DNA of 64,000 nucleotides, taken from contig JAGMWG010000021.1 in assembly GCA_020744225.1 (NCBI GenBank), forward strand, positions 744,001 through 808,000, written 5' to 3'. Shown in pieces: positions 55,021 through 64,000 of the stretch. A program made the position numbers and the translations under genes. The DNA comes from Paraphoma chrysanthemicola. Lineage: Eukaryota; Ascomycota; Dothideomycetes; Pleosporales; Phaeosphaeriaceae. Numbering within the stretch: the stretch's first letter is position 1; the number at the start of each line of letters is the position of its first letter. The notes beneath the pieces are model-generated. The model had not been told where the DNA came from, searched no databases, and was given only the letters and a program-made list of their open reading frames with translations.

Positions 55021-55848
55021 ATGTTGTCAGCCGAAAACCTTGAGACTGCTGAAGTCCTCAAGCAATTGCAAGAGGATTTGGCCCTCCAAGGACCGAGGTA
55101 TCCAAAGCAATACCATCGCACCGAAGAAAGTCTTGCACATTTCAACTTACGGCCAGACACCAAATGGGGCTTTGTCATCGTCCGTGCAGTGTATGGTCCT
55201 TCTAGCGATGCGCTGTGGGCACAGTGGCTCGAACTCTTTCGCACGAATGTCTCAGAAACCTTGAGGCTAGATGATCACTTGGAGCTCCTTCCCCGTCACG
55301 AGATAACGATTATTGAGGACGAAGCAACACTTGCTGGCGCGGATTCGTACGCCGCACGCCGCGCATTTCGCGCTTGGGCAGCCACTGATCTGCCCCAACG
55401 GCTCCGCAACGAATGCCTGGAAGAGTTTGGCGGGCTTACGCAGGTTCGTGCCAAATTACTTAGCAACGACGAATATAATGCGCCCAACACGATACACCCT
55501 GCGAGTGTTGTGCCTCCTCGATGGCAGTACTGCATATTCGTGGACCAAGATTGCTTGCGCTCGGTAGAGAAGGGGCCCGAGGATCCAGATATGCAAGACC
55601 CAGCTTTAAAGATTTTAACTACGCACTTTCAGCCAGAAGAAGAAGAAGAAGAAGCAGAGCCTACGGAGGAATTCACTCGGGACTGGGACGGTGGCGAGAC
55701 GGATGATGGCGCCGAAGACGTGGGGTGGATGTACATGGACATGACGGATTATGTCGCTGTGTACGATCGATTGAATGATTCATTCGCTTGGCTTGAGTAT
55801 TACGAAAGGCCGTACAAAAGCTATGTGGATGATACGAACCAAAAGTAA
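55021..55848 (+). CDS. hypothetical acidic protein of a family seen in Pleosporales-type genomes
   Basis: A single exon of 275 residues from the ATG at 55021 ('MLSAENLETAEVLKQLQEDL'). The segment 'KWGFVIVRAVYGPSSDALWA' followed by 'QWLELFRTN' is a pattern I associate with a lineage-expanded family of uncharacterised Dothideomycete proteins. After 'PPRWQYCIFVDQDCLRSV' the chain becomes strongly acidic, including a poly-Glu run encoded by tandem GAA/GAG codons near 55,636-55,655, and ends with Tyr-rich 'FAWLEYYERPYKSYVDD'. No signal peptide or transmembrane helix is present. Function is unknown. Confidence 0.75.
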   Translation: MLSAENLETAEVLKQLQEDLALQGPRYPKQYHRTEESLAHFNLRPDTKWGFVIVRAVYGPSSDALWAQWLELFRTNVSETLRLDDHLELLPRHEITIIEDEATLAGADSYAARRAFRAWAATDLPQRLRNECLEEFGGLTQVRAKLLSNDEYNAPNTIHPASVVPPRWQYCIFVDQDCLRSVEKGPEDPDMQDPALKILTTHFQPEEEEEEAEPTEEFTRDWDGGETDDGAEDVGWMYMDMTDYVAVYDRLNDSFAWLEYYERPYKSYVDDTNQK

Positions 55849-56013
55849 TGTGGTAGGTCATGTACGCTTTGCGAGGGAGTAGATGTCCTTTACTTCTTCA
55901 CTAAGGCAGGCGCGATATGGACGCCTCGCTATCAATCTAGACAACCAAATTTAGCCAAAGCTTTACTTTGATGTAAACTTTGTCTTCTGGTAGAGTATAT
56001 AGGGACGTTCATA

Positions 56014-57446
56014 CTAAGTGATCCTATCAACGTCATACGGCGGAGGTTGTTCTATAGCCTGCTTCGTCGTCGCACCAGCGGAGGCTGAGTCGTTGCCGCT
56101 TCGAGGAGTGTCAGACGGCGTATTCGGTTCTTTCGGCTCCTTCGGTATTTTCGTCCTTTCGTCTTCGCATCCGCTTGCCCTGTCCTTGACTTCATACTGT
56201 CTCCCAGATCCGCGCTTCCGGTACCCCCTCGCTCGCCCCCATTCTTGCCCCCAACGCCTCACCACGTACTCCCGTCTTTGCTTCTCTCGCTCCGTAGTCG
56301 GCGCAGCACTATTGTCTGAACTCGTTAGCTTCCCGCTCATTGCTCATTCACCAATCATACCCGACGGGGACATGTATTGCCCTCCTCTCTTCTCACCATC
56401 ATGTCTACTGGCCGTCTTGGAGGTGATGCGTACCTAGCATTACTATTCCTCCCACCTGCCTTTCCTTCGTTCCCGCTCCACTGCCATGGAAAATCGGTCG
56501 GCGCAGGCACACCCCACGGCGGGTACTGCGGGGACTGGAAGGGCATTTCGAAACGCGGCTTCGCCTGTGGTATCGATTTTCGTGGTACTTCTTCCGCTGA
56601 TTCACTGGAGCTAGATGACGACGAAGACGAAAGAGGGGACACGGGACGTTTCTTCTTTAGTGAGTCTTTGACGATGGGCGGGTAATCTTCAACGATGTCG
56701 ATGTAGTCTACCTTCTGCTCTCGGGTTTTGCGGCTCTGTGTAGGTCTGGACTTTGCGGCTGAGACTGGCTGAGATTGCATTGAGCGCGCAGTCGACGTTT
56801 TTCGAGTGTGCTTCGCGTACGGTCGGGTTGAGCTGACGGACTCCGCGGCTGGATATGGCGTAACCAACGGTGGAGTTTGCTGTGGTTGCTGCGGGACTTG
56901 CGGATATGCTTTCTGATACGGCTGCTGGTAAGTCTGTGGAAAGGGTGCCGGGTAACCTATAGGAGAGGGATACGAAGCTCCCATCTGCGGTGCAACCTGT
57001 CCGTGTCCTTGGTAGCCATTCCATGGATCATATTGCTCCTGTCCATCTCTTCCCTGAGGATACCCTGCAGCAGGCAGTGCCCTTTGAGTCATCTGCATGC
57101 CTATCTCCTCTCGCCCACCATTTCCACCTCTCATGCCTCCTCCATTCCCCTCTCCGCCGTATTCCACCCCCCTATTCTTACTCTTGCTCCTGCTCCTCCT
57201 TCTACTCCTTCCCCTCTTCTTTCCATGATGTCTTTCCCCCACTTCGACTTTGACCACTCTTCCCGTCCCCTCACAATGCCGACACTCTCTGCGCCACGCA
57301 GGCGGCGTGATGACGTGGAACCAGTGATCGAGCTCCAGACACCGCAGATGGATGTATCTGTAAACGTAATAGAAAGCGAGCCAGACCAGAGCGGTACTGA
57401 AGACAGCGGCAAGAGACAAGGCGGCGATGAGAGCCGGCGTGGGCAT
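56014..57446 (-). CDS. disordered single-pass membrane protein with C-terminal PPPY motif
   Basis: From the ATG at 57446 the protein begins 'MPTPALIAALSLAAVFSTAL', continuing into one transmembrane helix (residues 5-28), then a juxtamembrane 'ECRHCEGTGRV' (a CxxCxGxG-type zinc-knuckle half), a basic Lys/Arg/Ser patch, and a long Gln/Pro/Tyr-rich disordered region with a nine-residue Ser run. Unspliced, the frame stops at 56355. A GTGAGA donor at 56396 and an AAG acceptor at 56329 keep phase and join the adjacent frame (56328-56014), giving 454 residues that end 'EQPPPYDVDRIT'. If that splice is wrong, 56340-56014 would be a separate 108-codon frame. PPPY is a binding motif for Rsp5/NEDD4 WW domains; a role as a membrane adaptor is inference. 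Confidence 0.65.
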
Positions 57447-58037
57447 GTTTGAATTACAGACAGATGAGATGGACTGGAACAAAAGGAAGTACGGCTCAAG
57501 AGGGGAGTGAGGAGGAACGAGAGCAACTGACTGGAGAGTTACGCAGCAAATTCATGAGCGTAGGTAATGTATCTGTCCTCAGATGTTGTCAAGTTTGTTC
57601 TTCGATGAACTAACTTAGCACGCAAACACGACGTGTGTGTGCGACTTGGGACTCTATGCACACATAAGCCAGCGCAGCAGCATATCGTAATAGTTCCCGT
57701 CAAACACGATTGATTAATTTCGACCCAATGACAAGCCAACCATGACGATCTGGATCTCGAATTTCCGTTTCCTGCCGTCACGCGACCTTCACGCCCTGCC
57801 TCTGTGTAGTTGCACATGAACATGCTCGAGGCAAACTTGTGCTACGCGTCAGGTGTTGCACTACTTAGAGCCCGCATTATCGCTTGCTATACATGCGTCT
57901 GCATCGCATTAGCTTGACCAATCTATACCGCAATTTAACCCATATGCACATACCTGCAGGCCTCCGCATTTCCTTATGCTAATGCCCCACCTTCGTTGGT
58001 ACGCTCTGACGGTCCGCAAACTTGCGTAGTCGGAAGT
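57447..58037. other. intergenic, no gene seen
   Basis: About 590 bases lie upstream of the PPPY membrane-protein gene. No motif-bearing frame was found. Confidence 0.45.
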
Positions 58038-58552
58038 TCATGCTGCGGACTGGCCCCGTCGTGCTATCATCTCGTGCACTCGTACGTCCAGAGAGCGGCG
58101 CCAGCAGCGACTCATCCACCATCCAAAGATGATGCAGAAGGCGACGATGACGAAGAGTGCGACGACAATGCCTTCGTTAGGACTGAGGGGCCGCATCGTA
58201 GGATGGTATGGGTGGATGTAGCGTGCCGACACTCGTTTCGTTTCTGGGTCGGGAGTGGGCGTTAGAGGGTATTGGATTGGTATGTGGTTTGTACCGACGT
58301 CGTGGGGTACTGCAAGTGATGCGGCTTCGTTGGTAGGTATTAGAGGGCGGCGGAGACTCTTTGAGTTACGGAGCAGTATTCGAAAGTGTGAGCCTAGCTT
58401 GTGCTGGCGCCTCGAGTGAGGAAGAATGGAAGATACAGTGTGCTGAGCAATGCTAACGTGAGTTGGTTCGGATTATTTGTGGTTGCGGAGTCTGTAAATG
58501 TGGGTCCGAATGTGCTTGTGGAGGAAGAGTGAAAGGGCACGGACGTTGCCAT
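58038..58552 (-). CDS. small predicted membrane protein (spliced, tentative)
   Basis: The 3' exon reads through 'RVSARYIHPYHPTMRPLSPN' into one strong transmembrane segment, 'GIVVALFVIVAFCIIFGWWM', then 'SRCWRRSLDVRVHEMIARRG' to a stop at 58038. Within this frame the only ATG is at 58196 (52 codons), yet the frame stays open for over 400 bases upstream. An ATG at 58552 begins a Ser/Thr-rich segment ('MATSVPFHSSSTSTFGPTFT'), and a 47-nt GT-AG intron (GTTAGC...CTCACTCGAG) links it in phase, for about 130 residues. The Ser/Thr-rich outside, one helix and basic inside would suit a small wall-sensor-like or scaffold protein, but no family is recognised. Confidence 0.42.
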
Positions 58553-58957
58553 TCAGTGCACTGCTCTTTGACAGCGACGTGAAGTTAGGAGAGCCATTGT
58601 GAATTTTTCGCGGGGGATTAGCAGAGATCTACAGTGCCCTCCTAGAACTGCCTATTTAGGAAGGCTGGGGTTTGGCAGGTGGAGGTGAAAGAGGAGCGCG
58701 GATGCTACAGTCACTCCTTCACCTTGAAAGCCGTGTTGAACAGCACCCTGTATCCCACCAGAAAGCTGAAGGCGCGATTACATGAACGGAGCCACTCGGT
58801 AGAGGGTCGGCGCGAATCGATAAATACCGATACATCAACTGGGTTGACTTGAAGATCAGGCATCGTCCTCCGCGCATCAACATTGAGAATGTCCGCACCA
58901 GCCCATAGCATTTAGATCCCATACAATTACCCAAGATCTCGGAATGATTTAGGACGA
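58553..58957. other. intergenic, no gene seen
   Basis: About 400 bases separate two minus-strand genes. Two overlapping 66-71 codon frames have no features. Confidence 0.4.
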
Positions 58958-60441
58958 TTATGGACCATGCGGCATTGACATTGACTTCGATTTGAGGGGC
59001 GACTTGGTGTTTGTATTGGCCAGATCTCTAGTCGCTGACCTCGAGTGTTCACAATCTGTCGATACCCTGCGGACGTGATACATCCTAGGCATATGAGCTT
59101 GTAAGCCAAACTCCGTCCCGTCTGTGCAGACAAGTTGTCAGTAAAGGACTTCTTGCTAAACATTAATAGACTTACAGAAATATATGCAGACAAAGTCAGC
59201 CATGGAAGGTATCCACTGGACTAAAGCCAGTATTTGACCGAATCCCCACGCAAGCTCCTTGTTTGATGCGCCGCTTTGTGTCGCCTGACTCCAGCGGTAA
59301 GCGGAGAAAATCGACAACAAGACCCACATGCCACTGAAGCTGAGTATAGCAGTAACAATCCAGACGGCCGAACGTAGGGGCTTGGCCCAGTGGAAACGAC
59401 GGTCCCACGGCAGAAAAACTGTGACCAGGATAGCCACTGCTACAGGAGCAGCGATTTTGAATACTTTCATCGTGGTCTCCAGCGGTTTAGTAGCTGCTGA
59501 ACATCTCTCGTCGTATATTTGCTTGTTGTCAGGAATTTGGGCCTTGGTATAGGTAATTATTTCTGGCGAAGAGAAGGTCACAGCGAGCATATGGACAGCC
59601 AAGACTAACAGACCAATGAAGATCCATTGACAGACTCGGAACATTTGTCTCCACATTGGCTGCGCAACAAGTTGCATCAGTACTGGCGGGAGAGTGCTGA
59701 AAGTAGCCATGAAAAGGACCGGGGCCCACTCCGCTTTGGTCATACATCGTTTGGTCGAAAGTGAAGATCCGAATGCATACACAGCGGCTGCGAGCATCGC
59801 TATGCTGAACATGATCATGCTGTCCAAAAGTACAGGTGCTGACCCAGTGGCTGCGGGCTGGACATACTGCAGAATCTTGTATAAATGTTGGAACCGGATT
59901 GGTCGCGATGAGTGGGGCGATGATGTTGATGGCTTCTCCATTGTGGAGATTACCAGGGCGTAGAACGTGGCAAGAGAGATTTCCAACCAATAGGTTATCA
60001 TCATCTGTGTCAATGTTAGATCCAGCAAGGATGTAAGTACTCACATTTCCTTTTCATAACACTTACACCTCTTCCTGCCAAATCAGCATTCCCCTCCCAC
60101 TCCAGCTTCTCACAGTACTTGCGATTGCAGTGGCTCAGGGTGAAGTTATATATTTCCATCACTTTCTCGTCCGAACTGTTCGAGAAATACCACTCCATCC
60201 AATTTTCCCACGAAGGAGATTTTTTATAAGTAGTGTTGCACATGTTGTCCATCATCATTGCCACAGAAGCAATCGTCACGTTTCGATCTGCCAGCCATAT
60301 CGCAGTGTACTCACAATCTCGATTGACATCAAGGGGGGGGAGTGGTGGTAGTACGAAGCTGAGAGAATCGTTGCTCGAAAATGCGGAGACCGTCACCGGT
60401 AGTATGTCGCCGAGAAGGCAGAACCATAGAAGACGCTTCAT
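58958..60441 (-). CDS. secreted-ectodomain multi-pass (about 7 TM) membrane protein, receptor-like
   Basis: Three exons (60441-60067, 60004-59176, 59121-58958) encode 455 residues. A signal peptide ('MKRLLWFCLLGDILPVTVSA') leads an ectodomain of about 100 residues with several cysteines and N-glycosylation sites ('NVTIASVAMMMDNMCNTTYK', 'FSNSSDE', 'NFTLSHCNRKYCEKL'). Seven hydrophobic segments follow, for example 'YWLEISLATFYALVIS', 'MIMFSIAMLAAAVYAF', 'WIFIGLLVLAVHMLAV', 'VAVAILVTVFLPW' and 'SAVWIVTAILSFSGMWVLLS'. The third exon adds a basic Ser/Thr-rich cytosolic tail ('VRRVSTDCEHSRSATRDLAN'). Without the last intron (GTAAGT donor at 59175) the frame would stop at 59158, but the spliced tail reads better. 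The layout is that of a heptahelical receptor-like protein; I cannot assign a known class. Confidence 0.72.
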
Positions 60442-61517
60442 ATTGAAAAACCGCGATGTGTGTCGATGCTGGTGTCGTTTTGAAGAGATACCAGAACAAG
60501 GGAGTAGCTCGATATGCGAGCAAGACTGAAAGTGTTGAAGTGACTGGGAATGAAGACATGTTTTCTGATCCCCTAGACCTTACGTATTTGTGGAGAGTTG
60601 TCCAGTATCGCACGAGGCTGAACACCAGCCTGACACACGCCACACAAACCTGGTATGCAGGCGCTGCTCAACAACGGCACTGTTTCAGCTGCGTGGCCAA
60701 TCGTCTGCCTGTAATCCCTGAATCATGTTCGTGAGTGGCGCTCAAGAGTTTGGGGTAATCGGTAGAAATGGAGTGCCACATGCTCGTATGAAACGCAACC
60801 GGGAGACATCTGTCCGCCACGTGATCCATGCATCGGACACACTCTAACTTGGACCTATTTATATTCGATATGTGCATGTCCGGCCACGGAAGGACTTTGG
60901 GCGAGTAACCAGGGCGATGATGCATTGTGCTTCGCAGGACTGTCGTGGGGGTGTTCCCCTTATACCTGCGTCATCGACACGGGGCCTTCCAGATCCAATC
61001 ATGGTGGCGCTGCATCGCCCTCACCACAGCCCTCACCACAAGTGGGAGGCAGAACGTAAACGCACGAGGCTCACAAGCAGATAAATATTTTTGTAATTCA
61101 TATAGGGAACCCTAGACATTCTCACGCAGCCAGGCAGATTGAACAAAACTTTCGAAGTCTTAGATTCGACCTACCTAATCTAGCACTAGGCATGAGTGAG
61201 CTACCTAGGTAAGAAGAGAAGAGGCCAAAGATCGAGCAAGAGGTCAAAACGCGCAGTGCGGTTAAAATCAAAGCAAAGATGAAAGAGCAACAGAGACAAA
61301 GGGGCGAGGTGCACACGAAGACATGTGGTACGAGTGTAGACCTACAAAGAATTGTAACCGATGTTTGGTATTCTATTATGTTCGTAAAACAAACACTGAT
61401 CGTCACAGAGTACAATCCGCAGAAGGGAATGCATGACCAATATCGTTTCTTGAATAATCTATCCATTAATTACGTCTATTCATTACACTTTCGGTCCGTA
61501 TGCTCGCGTGAACTGCT
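60442..61517. other. intergenic, AT-richer segment with short palindromes
   Basis: These 1076 bases lie between the receptor-like gene start and the alcohol dehydrogenase stop (both minus strand). The part from about 61,080 is AT-richer and contains CTACCTAGGTA-type palindromic words near 61,170-61,215. The 114-codon minus-strand frame at 61,122 is hydrophobic but has no family match. A run of eight G falls at about 60,333-60,341, inside the neighbouring gene. Confidence 0.4.
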
Positions 61518-62691
61518 CTAGTTCTCGAGAACATATCTGTACCGCGCCTTGCCATCAACCATGTCGATAACCGCTTGATTCGCCTCCTTCATGCTGCGCT
61601 TCTGGATCCAAGGCTTGACCTTCTTGTCTGCGGCGAGCTGCAGCATCTCCGCGATCTCAGCAGGTGAGCCAATGGCTGAGCCACCAACCTTGATGCCAGA
61701 CGCGATGAGTGTGAAGGCGTTGATAGCGGGCAGCTTGCCACCGTCGGGTGCACTGCAGCATTAATTAGTAACGTACTTGGACCTGAGTAATGGAGGTGAA
61801 ACGTACCCAACCTGAATGAATGTTCCCTTGGTCTTCAACAACGAAAGGTAGTCATTCAATGGCATCTTCTCCGACGAGACTGTGCAGACAATCAGATCCA
61901 GTGTCTGCGCATTATGCTTCGCCCAGTCCTTGTCTCCATCTGTCGCGATATACTGATCCGCACCGAGCTTCAGCACGTCATCCTTCTTATCCTCCTTTCT
62001 TGAGATACCAACAACCTTGTCCGCACCCAGCGCCTTCGCGAACAAAACACCGAAGTGTCCTAGTCCACCAACACCGACGATACCGACAGTCTTGCCAGGT
62101 CCGCAGCCGTAATTCTTAAGTGGCGAAAAGACAGTGATACCACCGCAGAGCATGGGCGCGGCGTCAGCGGAGTCGAGACCTTCGGGGATATTGAGTACGA
62201 AGTGACCGTTGGTGCGGTTGTGTGTTGCGTATCCGCCATACGACTTGCCCTCGTCGCCTGGATAGACGGAGCCGTAGGTGTTGATAGTACCACGGTGGCA
62301 ATGGTTCTCAAGACCGTTGGAGCAGTCTGGGCAGTCCTTTTGCAGGCACGAGCGGGCCTGGGCGCCGACACCAACGCGAGAGCCCTCTTTGATGTGAGAA
62401 ACGTTCTTGCCGACCTTAACAGCTTTGCCGATGATCTCATGACCGACGACGCAGGCTGTTCATTGTTAGCATAATGTGTTTACATGTGAGATTCAAATAC
62501 TTACGGTAGGGTGTTGGGCCCCATCCTGAGCTAAGCATGTGCAAGTCAGAGCCGCAGATACCGCAGTGCGAGATCTCAATGTCAACATCGTCCTCAGTCC
62601 ACTTCTTGGGCTCGAAATCGCCCCATTGCATCTTTCCCTTGACGGACTCCGCGTCCTTGCCTAGCCATCCTTGGAATGTAGTTGCTGCCAT
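61518..62691 (-). CDS. NADP-dependent zinc alcohol dehydrogenase, ADH6/ADH7 (cinnamyl ADH) type
   Basis: Three exons (62691-62505, 62455-61807, 61752-61518) give 356 residues. Catalytic zinc ligands are in 'HCGICGSDLHM' (Cys) and 'VVGHEIIG' (His), with the third Cys in 'DAAPMLCGGITVF'. The structural-zinc lobe is 'SCLQKDCPDCSNGLENHC', with four cysteines. The coenzyme fold has 'IVGVGGLGHFGVLFAKALGA', and 'ISRKEDKKDD' follows its second strand, where NADP-preferring enzymes carry Ser/Arg. The C-terminus 'DGKARYRYVLEN' is typical of yeast Adh6/Adh7. These reduce a range of aldehydes (including cinnamaldehydes and furfurals) to alcohols in the cytosol. Both introns keep phase, and the first lies between the zinc-binding blocks. 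Confidence 0.94.
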
Positions 62692-63355
62692 TGTGAAGTT
62701 TGTTGTGGTATAAGCTGGACTCAATCTGATTTGGGGCCGTGTGAATAGAAGTAGGATGCGAGTTTGATTGATTGCGTGCAGTGATGGAGGCCCACGTTGC
62801 TTAAGTAGTCTTTCTAACTAAATGTCGCAGTGCTAATGACGTCCGTTTGCGTAGTCCGACAAATTTCTACGTTGTTATCTGCGGTCTAGCCCGTGGCGTG
62901 CCCATTGGCTGCTACACTGCCGGTCGCTATCCCCGTCATAGATAGTTCCCCGTACTATTTGGCATGAGCCGCAAAAGTCGGAGGCTGCGAAAAGTTTCGG
63001 GGCTGTTTACGTCATGCGCTGAAGGGTGAAGCCGGTAAGAGCTTAGCGTGATGGTGTTTTAGCATCTTCTGGCGAGCCTCATCGGAGACAACGGACTTAG
63101 CGGCTGCACATTGCTCACAGCAACCGGCGTTGATGCAAACCGCTGACAAGTTTGACTCAAATCCTAGCGAGCCTGGTTGTGATTATCTGCACAGCATGAG
63201 GGTCGATTCGGATACAGCGTTGTGTTGTCCGGTTGCACGCCGCGGCAGATAGTGGTGGGCACACTTGAGAAGGGCCGACTGGCCAACGAACAGTCGATAT
63301 CGAATGTGGGATGCGCAATAGATTGAGCGAAGAAGTGCGGCGACCCTGCATGTGA
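62692..63355. other. intergenic, no gene seen
   Basis: These 664 bases lie upstream of the alcohol dehydrogenase and downstream of the ThiF-like gene. No coding frame with features is present; it should contain the dehydrogenase promoter. Confidence 0.45.
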
Positions 63356-64000
63356 CTACCTGAAACGCTCATAACGGGCCTCTTCTTTCATCCTCTGGCT
63401 CACACGCTCGATCGTCTCTTGGTCGTACAGGTCGTCCAGACTCTTCTCCCCTTTGAGCACCTGCTTCTCATGTCTTGATGCCTCTTCTTTTGTCATCAAG
63501 ACTAGCTCGTTCATCTTCAGTGTACTACTCTTCTGCCCGGGTATACTTTCGTTGACGAAGTTTGTTGTTGGTTTGCTCCATCTGCTGAGCACCAAGCGAG
63601 TTGACAGTCCACTGATGATACTTCGTCCATTATAGACTTCCTCGACAAGATACCCTACGTCGCTTTGAGTGATCGGTATCTTGAGACCTTGCGCATCTTC
63701 AACAAACAGGGCGCGCGCCAGACGTTCTTCTGCTCCTTGCAGCGCCCCAAGGATGCCGTCGTACATCTTATCGCGAGACTTTGATGGCAGATACTCTTGT
63801 GGGTAGCCTGTGATGGAAAGTATGACATGATTCGCGACTGCCAGACCGAAGATAGCTGGCATCGTTCCAAGTACAGGCAGGATGCGAACACGGAAGTCTG
63901 CGAGAACACCCAGCTCGCCAACATTGCCCTTTGCAAACTCTTCCTCTGAGAGTGGTTGTAGCTCGGCCTTTCCTGGTCCTGGTCGCTCGGTGGAGAAGAC
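63356..64000 (-). CDS. ThiF/E1-like protein, TCD1/TCD2 type (3' part only)
   Basis: The frame is open from the right edge (base 64000) to a TAG at 63356-63358, giving 214 C-terminal residues; the gene continues beyond the window. The segment 'FRVRILPVLGTMPAIFGLAV' followed by 'ANHVILSITGYP' is characteristic of the C-terminal part of fungal Tcd1/Tcd2, the ATP-dependent tRNA threonylcarbamoyladenosine dehydratases that cyclise t6A37. The later part ('SDVGYLVEEVYNGRSIISGL', 'LVLSRWSKPTTNFVNESIPG', and the charged tail) fits the same C-terminal domain. The ATP-binding core lies outside, so activity cannot be judged here. Yeast orthologues sit on the mitochondrial outer membrane. Confidence 0.8.
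   Translation of the reverse strand, partial: VFSTERPGPGKAELQPLSEEEFAKGNVGELGVLADFRVRILPVLGTMPAIFGLAVANHVILSITGYPQEYLPSKSRDKMYDGILGALQGAEERLARALFVEDAQGLKIPITQSDVGYLVEEVYNGRSIISGLSTRLVLSRWSKPTTNFVNESIPGQKSSTLKMNELVLMTKEEASRHEKQVLKGEKSLDDLYDQETIERVSQRMKEEARYERFR

Noticed and set aside
61160..61220. Palindromic CTACCTAGGTA words as an attachment site or terminator
   Set aside because: Short palindromes of this kind are frequent by chance in AT-richer intergenic DNA; nothing ties them to an element.

Overview
This window is nuclear DNA of a filamentous ascomycete, most likely a Dothideomycete of the Pleosporales type. The evidence is short GT-AG introns of about 45-75 nt with CTNAC-like branch sites, no operons, two Zn2Cys6 regulators, and orthologues of standard fungal housekeeping genes. 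The species cannot be named from sequence alone. Exon boundaries were placed by hand from splice consensus, reading phase and fit to known families. Exon coordinates are given inside each entry, while start and end span the whole coding region, introns included.

Layout. The left edge carries the 3' part of a Nudix ADP-sugar diphosphatase gene, then a hypothetical gene, then two Zn2Cys6 transcription factors arranged head to head (1.7-6.0 kb). From 6.9 to 25 kb the genes are dense: a peptidase C45 / isopenicillin N acyltransferase-like enzyme, a polysaccharide deacetylase, GAR transformylase, HAT1, a ZIP transporter, the diflavin reductase TAH18, a two-RRM/RGG protein, an arrestin-like adaptor with a PPxY tail, the complex III chaperone CBP3 and the mRNA capping guanylyltransferase CEG1. 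From 25.7 to 30.4 kb lie a frameshifted fungal F-box-like gene, a tiny membrane protein, an AIF/FSP1-like flavoprotein and a decayed RBR ubiquitin-ligase-like gene.

From 30.4 to 36.4 kb I find no credible gene. A large RING-PH-vWA protein with Far1/Ste5-like architecture follows (36.5-39.8 kb), then another gene-poor stretch (39.8-43.8 kb). The right third holds an RRM-like protein of unknown function, a SNX41/ATG20 sorting nexin, a ZRT3-type vacuolar zinc transporter, a CAP59-type glycosyltransferase, a lineage-type acidic hypothetical protein, a disordered single-pass membrane protein ending in PPPY, a small membrane protein, a secreted-ectodomain multi-pass (about 7 TM) protein, an NADP-dependent alcohol dehydrogenase, and the 3' end of a ThiF/TCD1-like gene.

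How they fit together. There is no recognisable biosynthetic gene cluster, virus or intact mobile element. Most genes are housekeeping genes: purine synthesis, Fe-S assembly, RNA capping, chromatin, respiratory assembly and zinc handling. The less ordinary items are the receptor-like multi-pass protein, the Far1-like scaffold, the IAT-like acyltransferase, the divergent regulator pair, two PPxY proteins that could engage Rsp5/NEDD4 ligases, and the decaying genes that border the gene-free 6-kb block.
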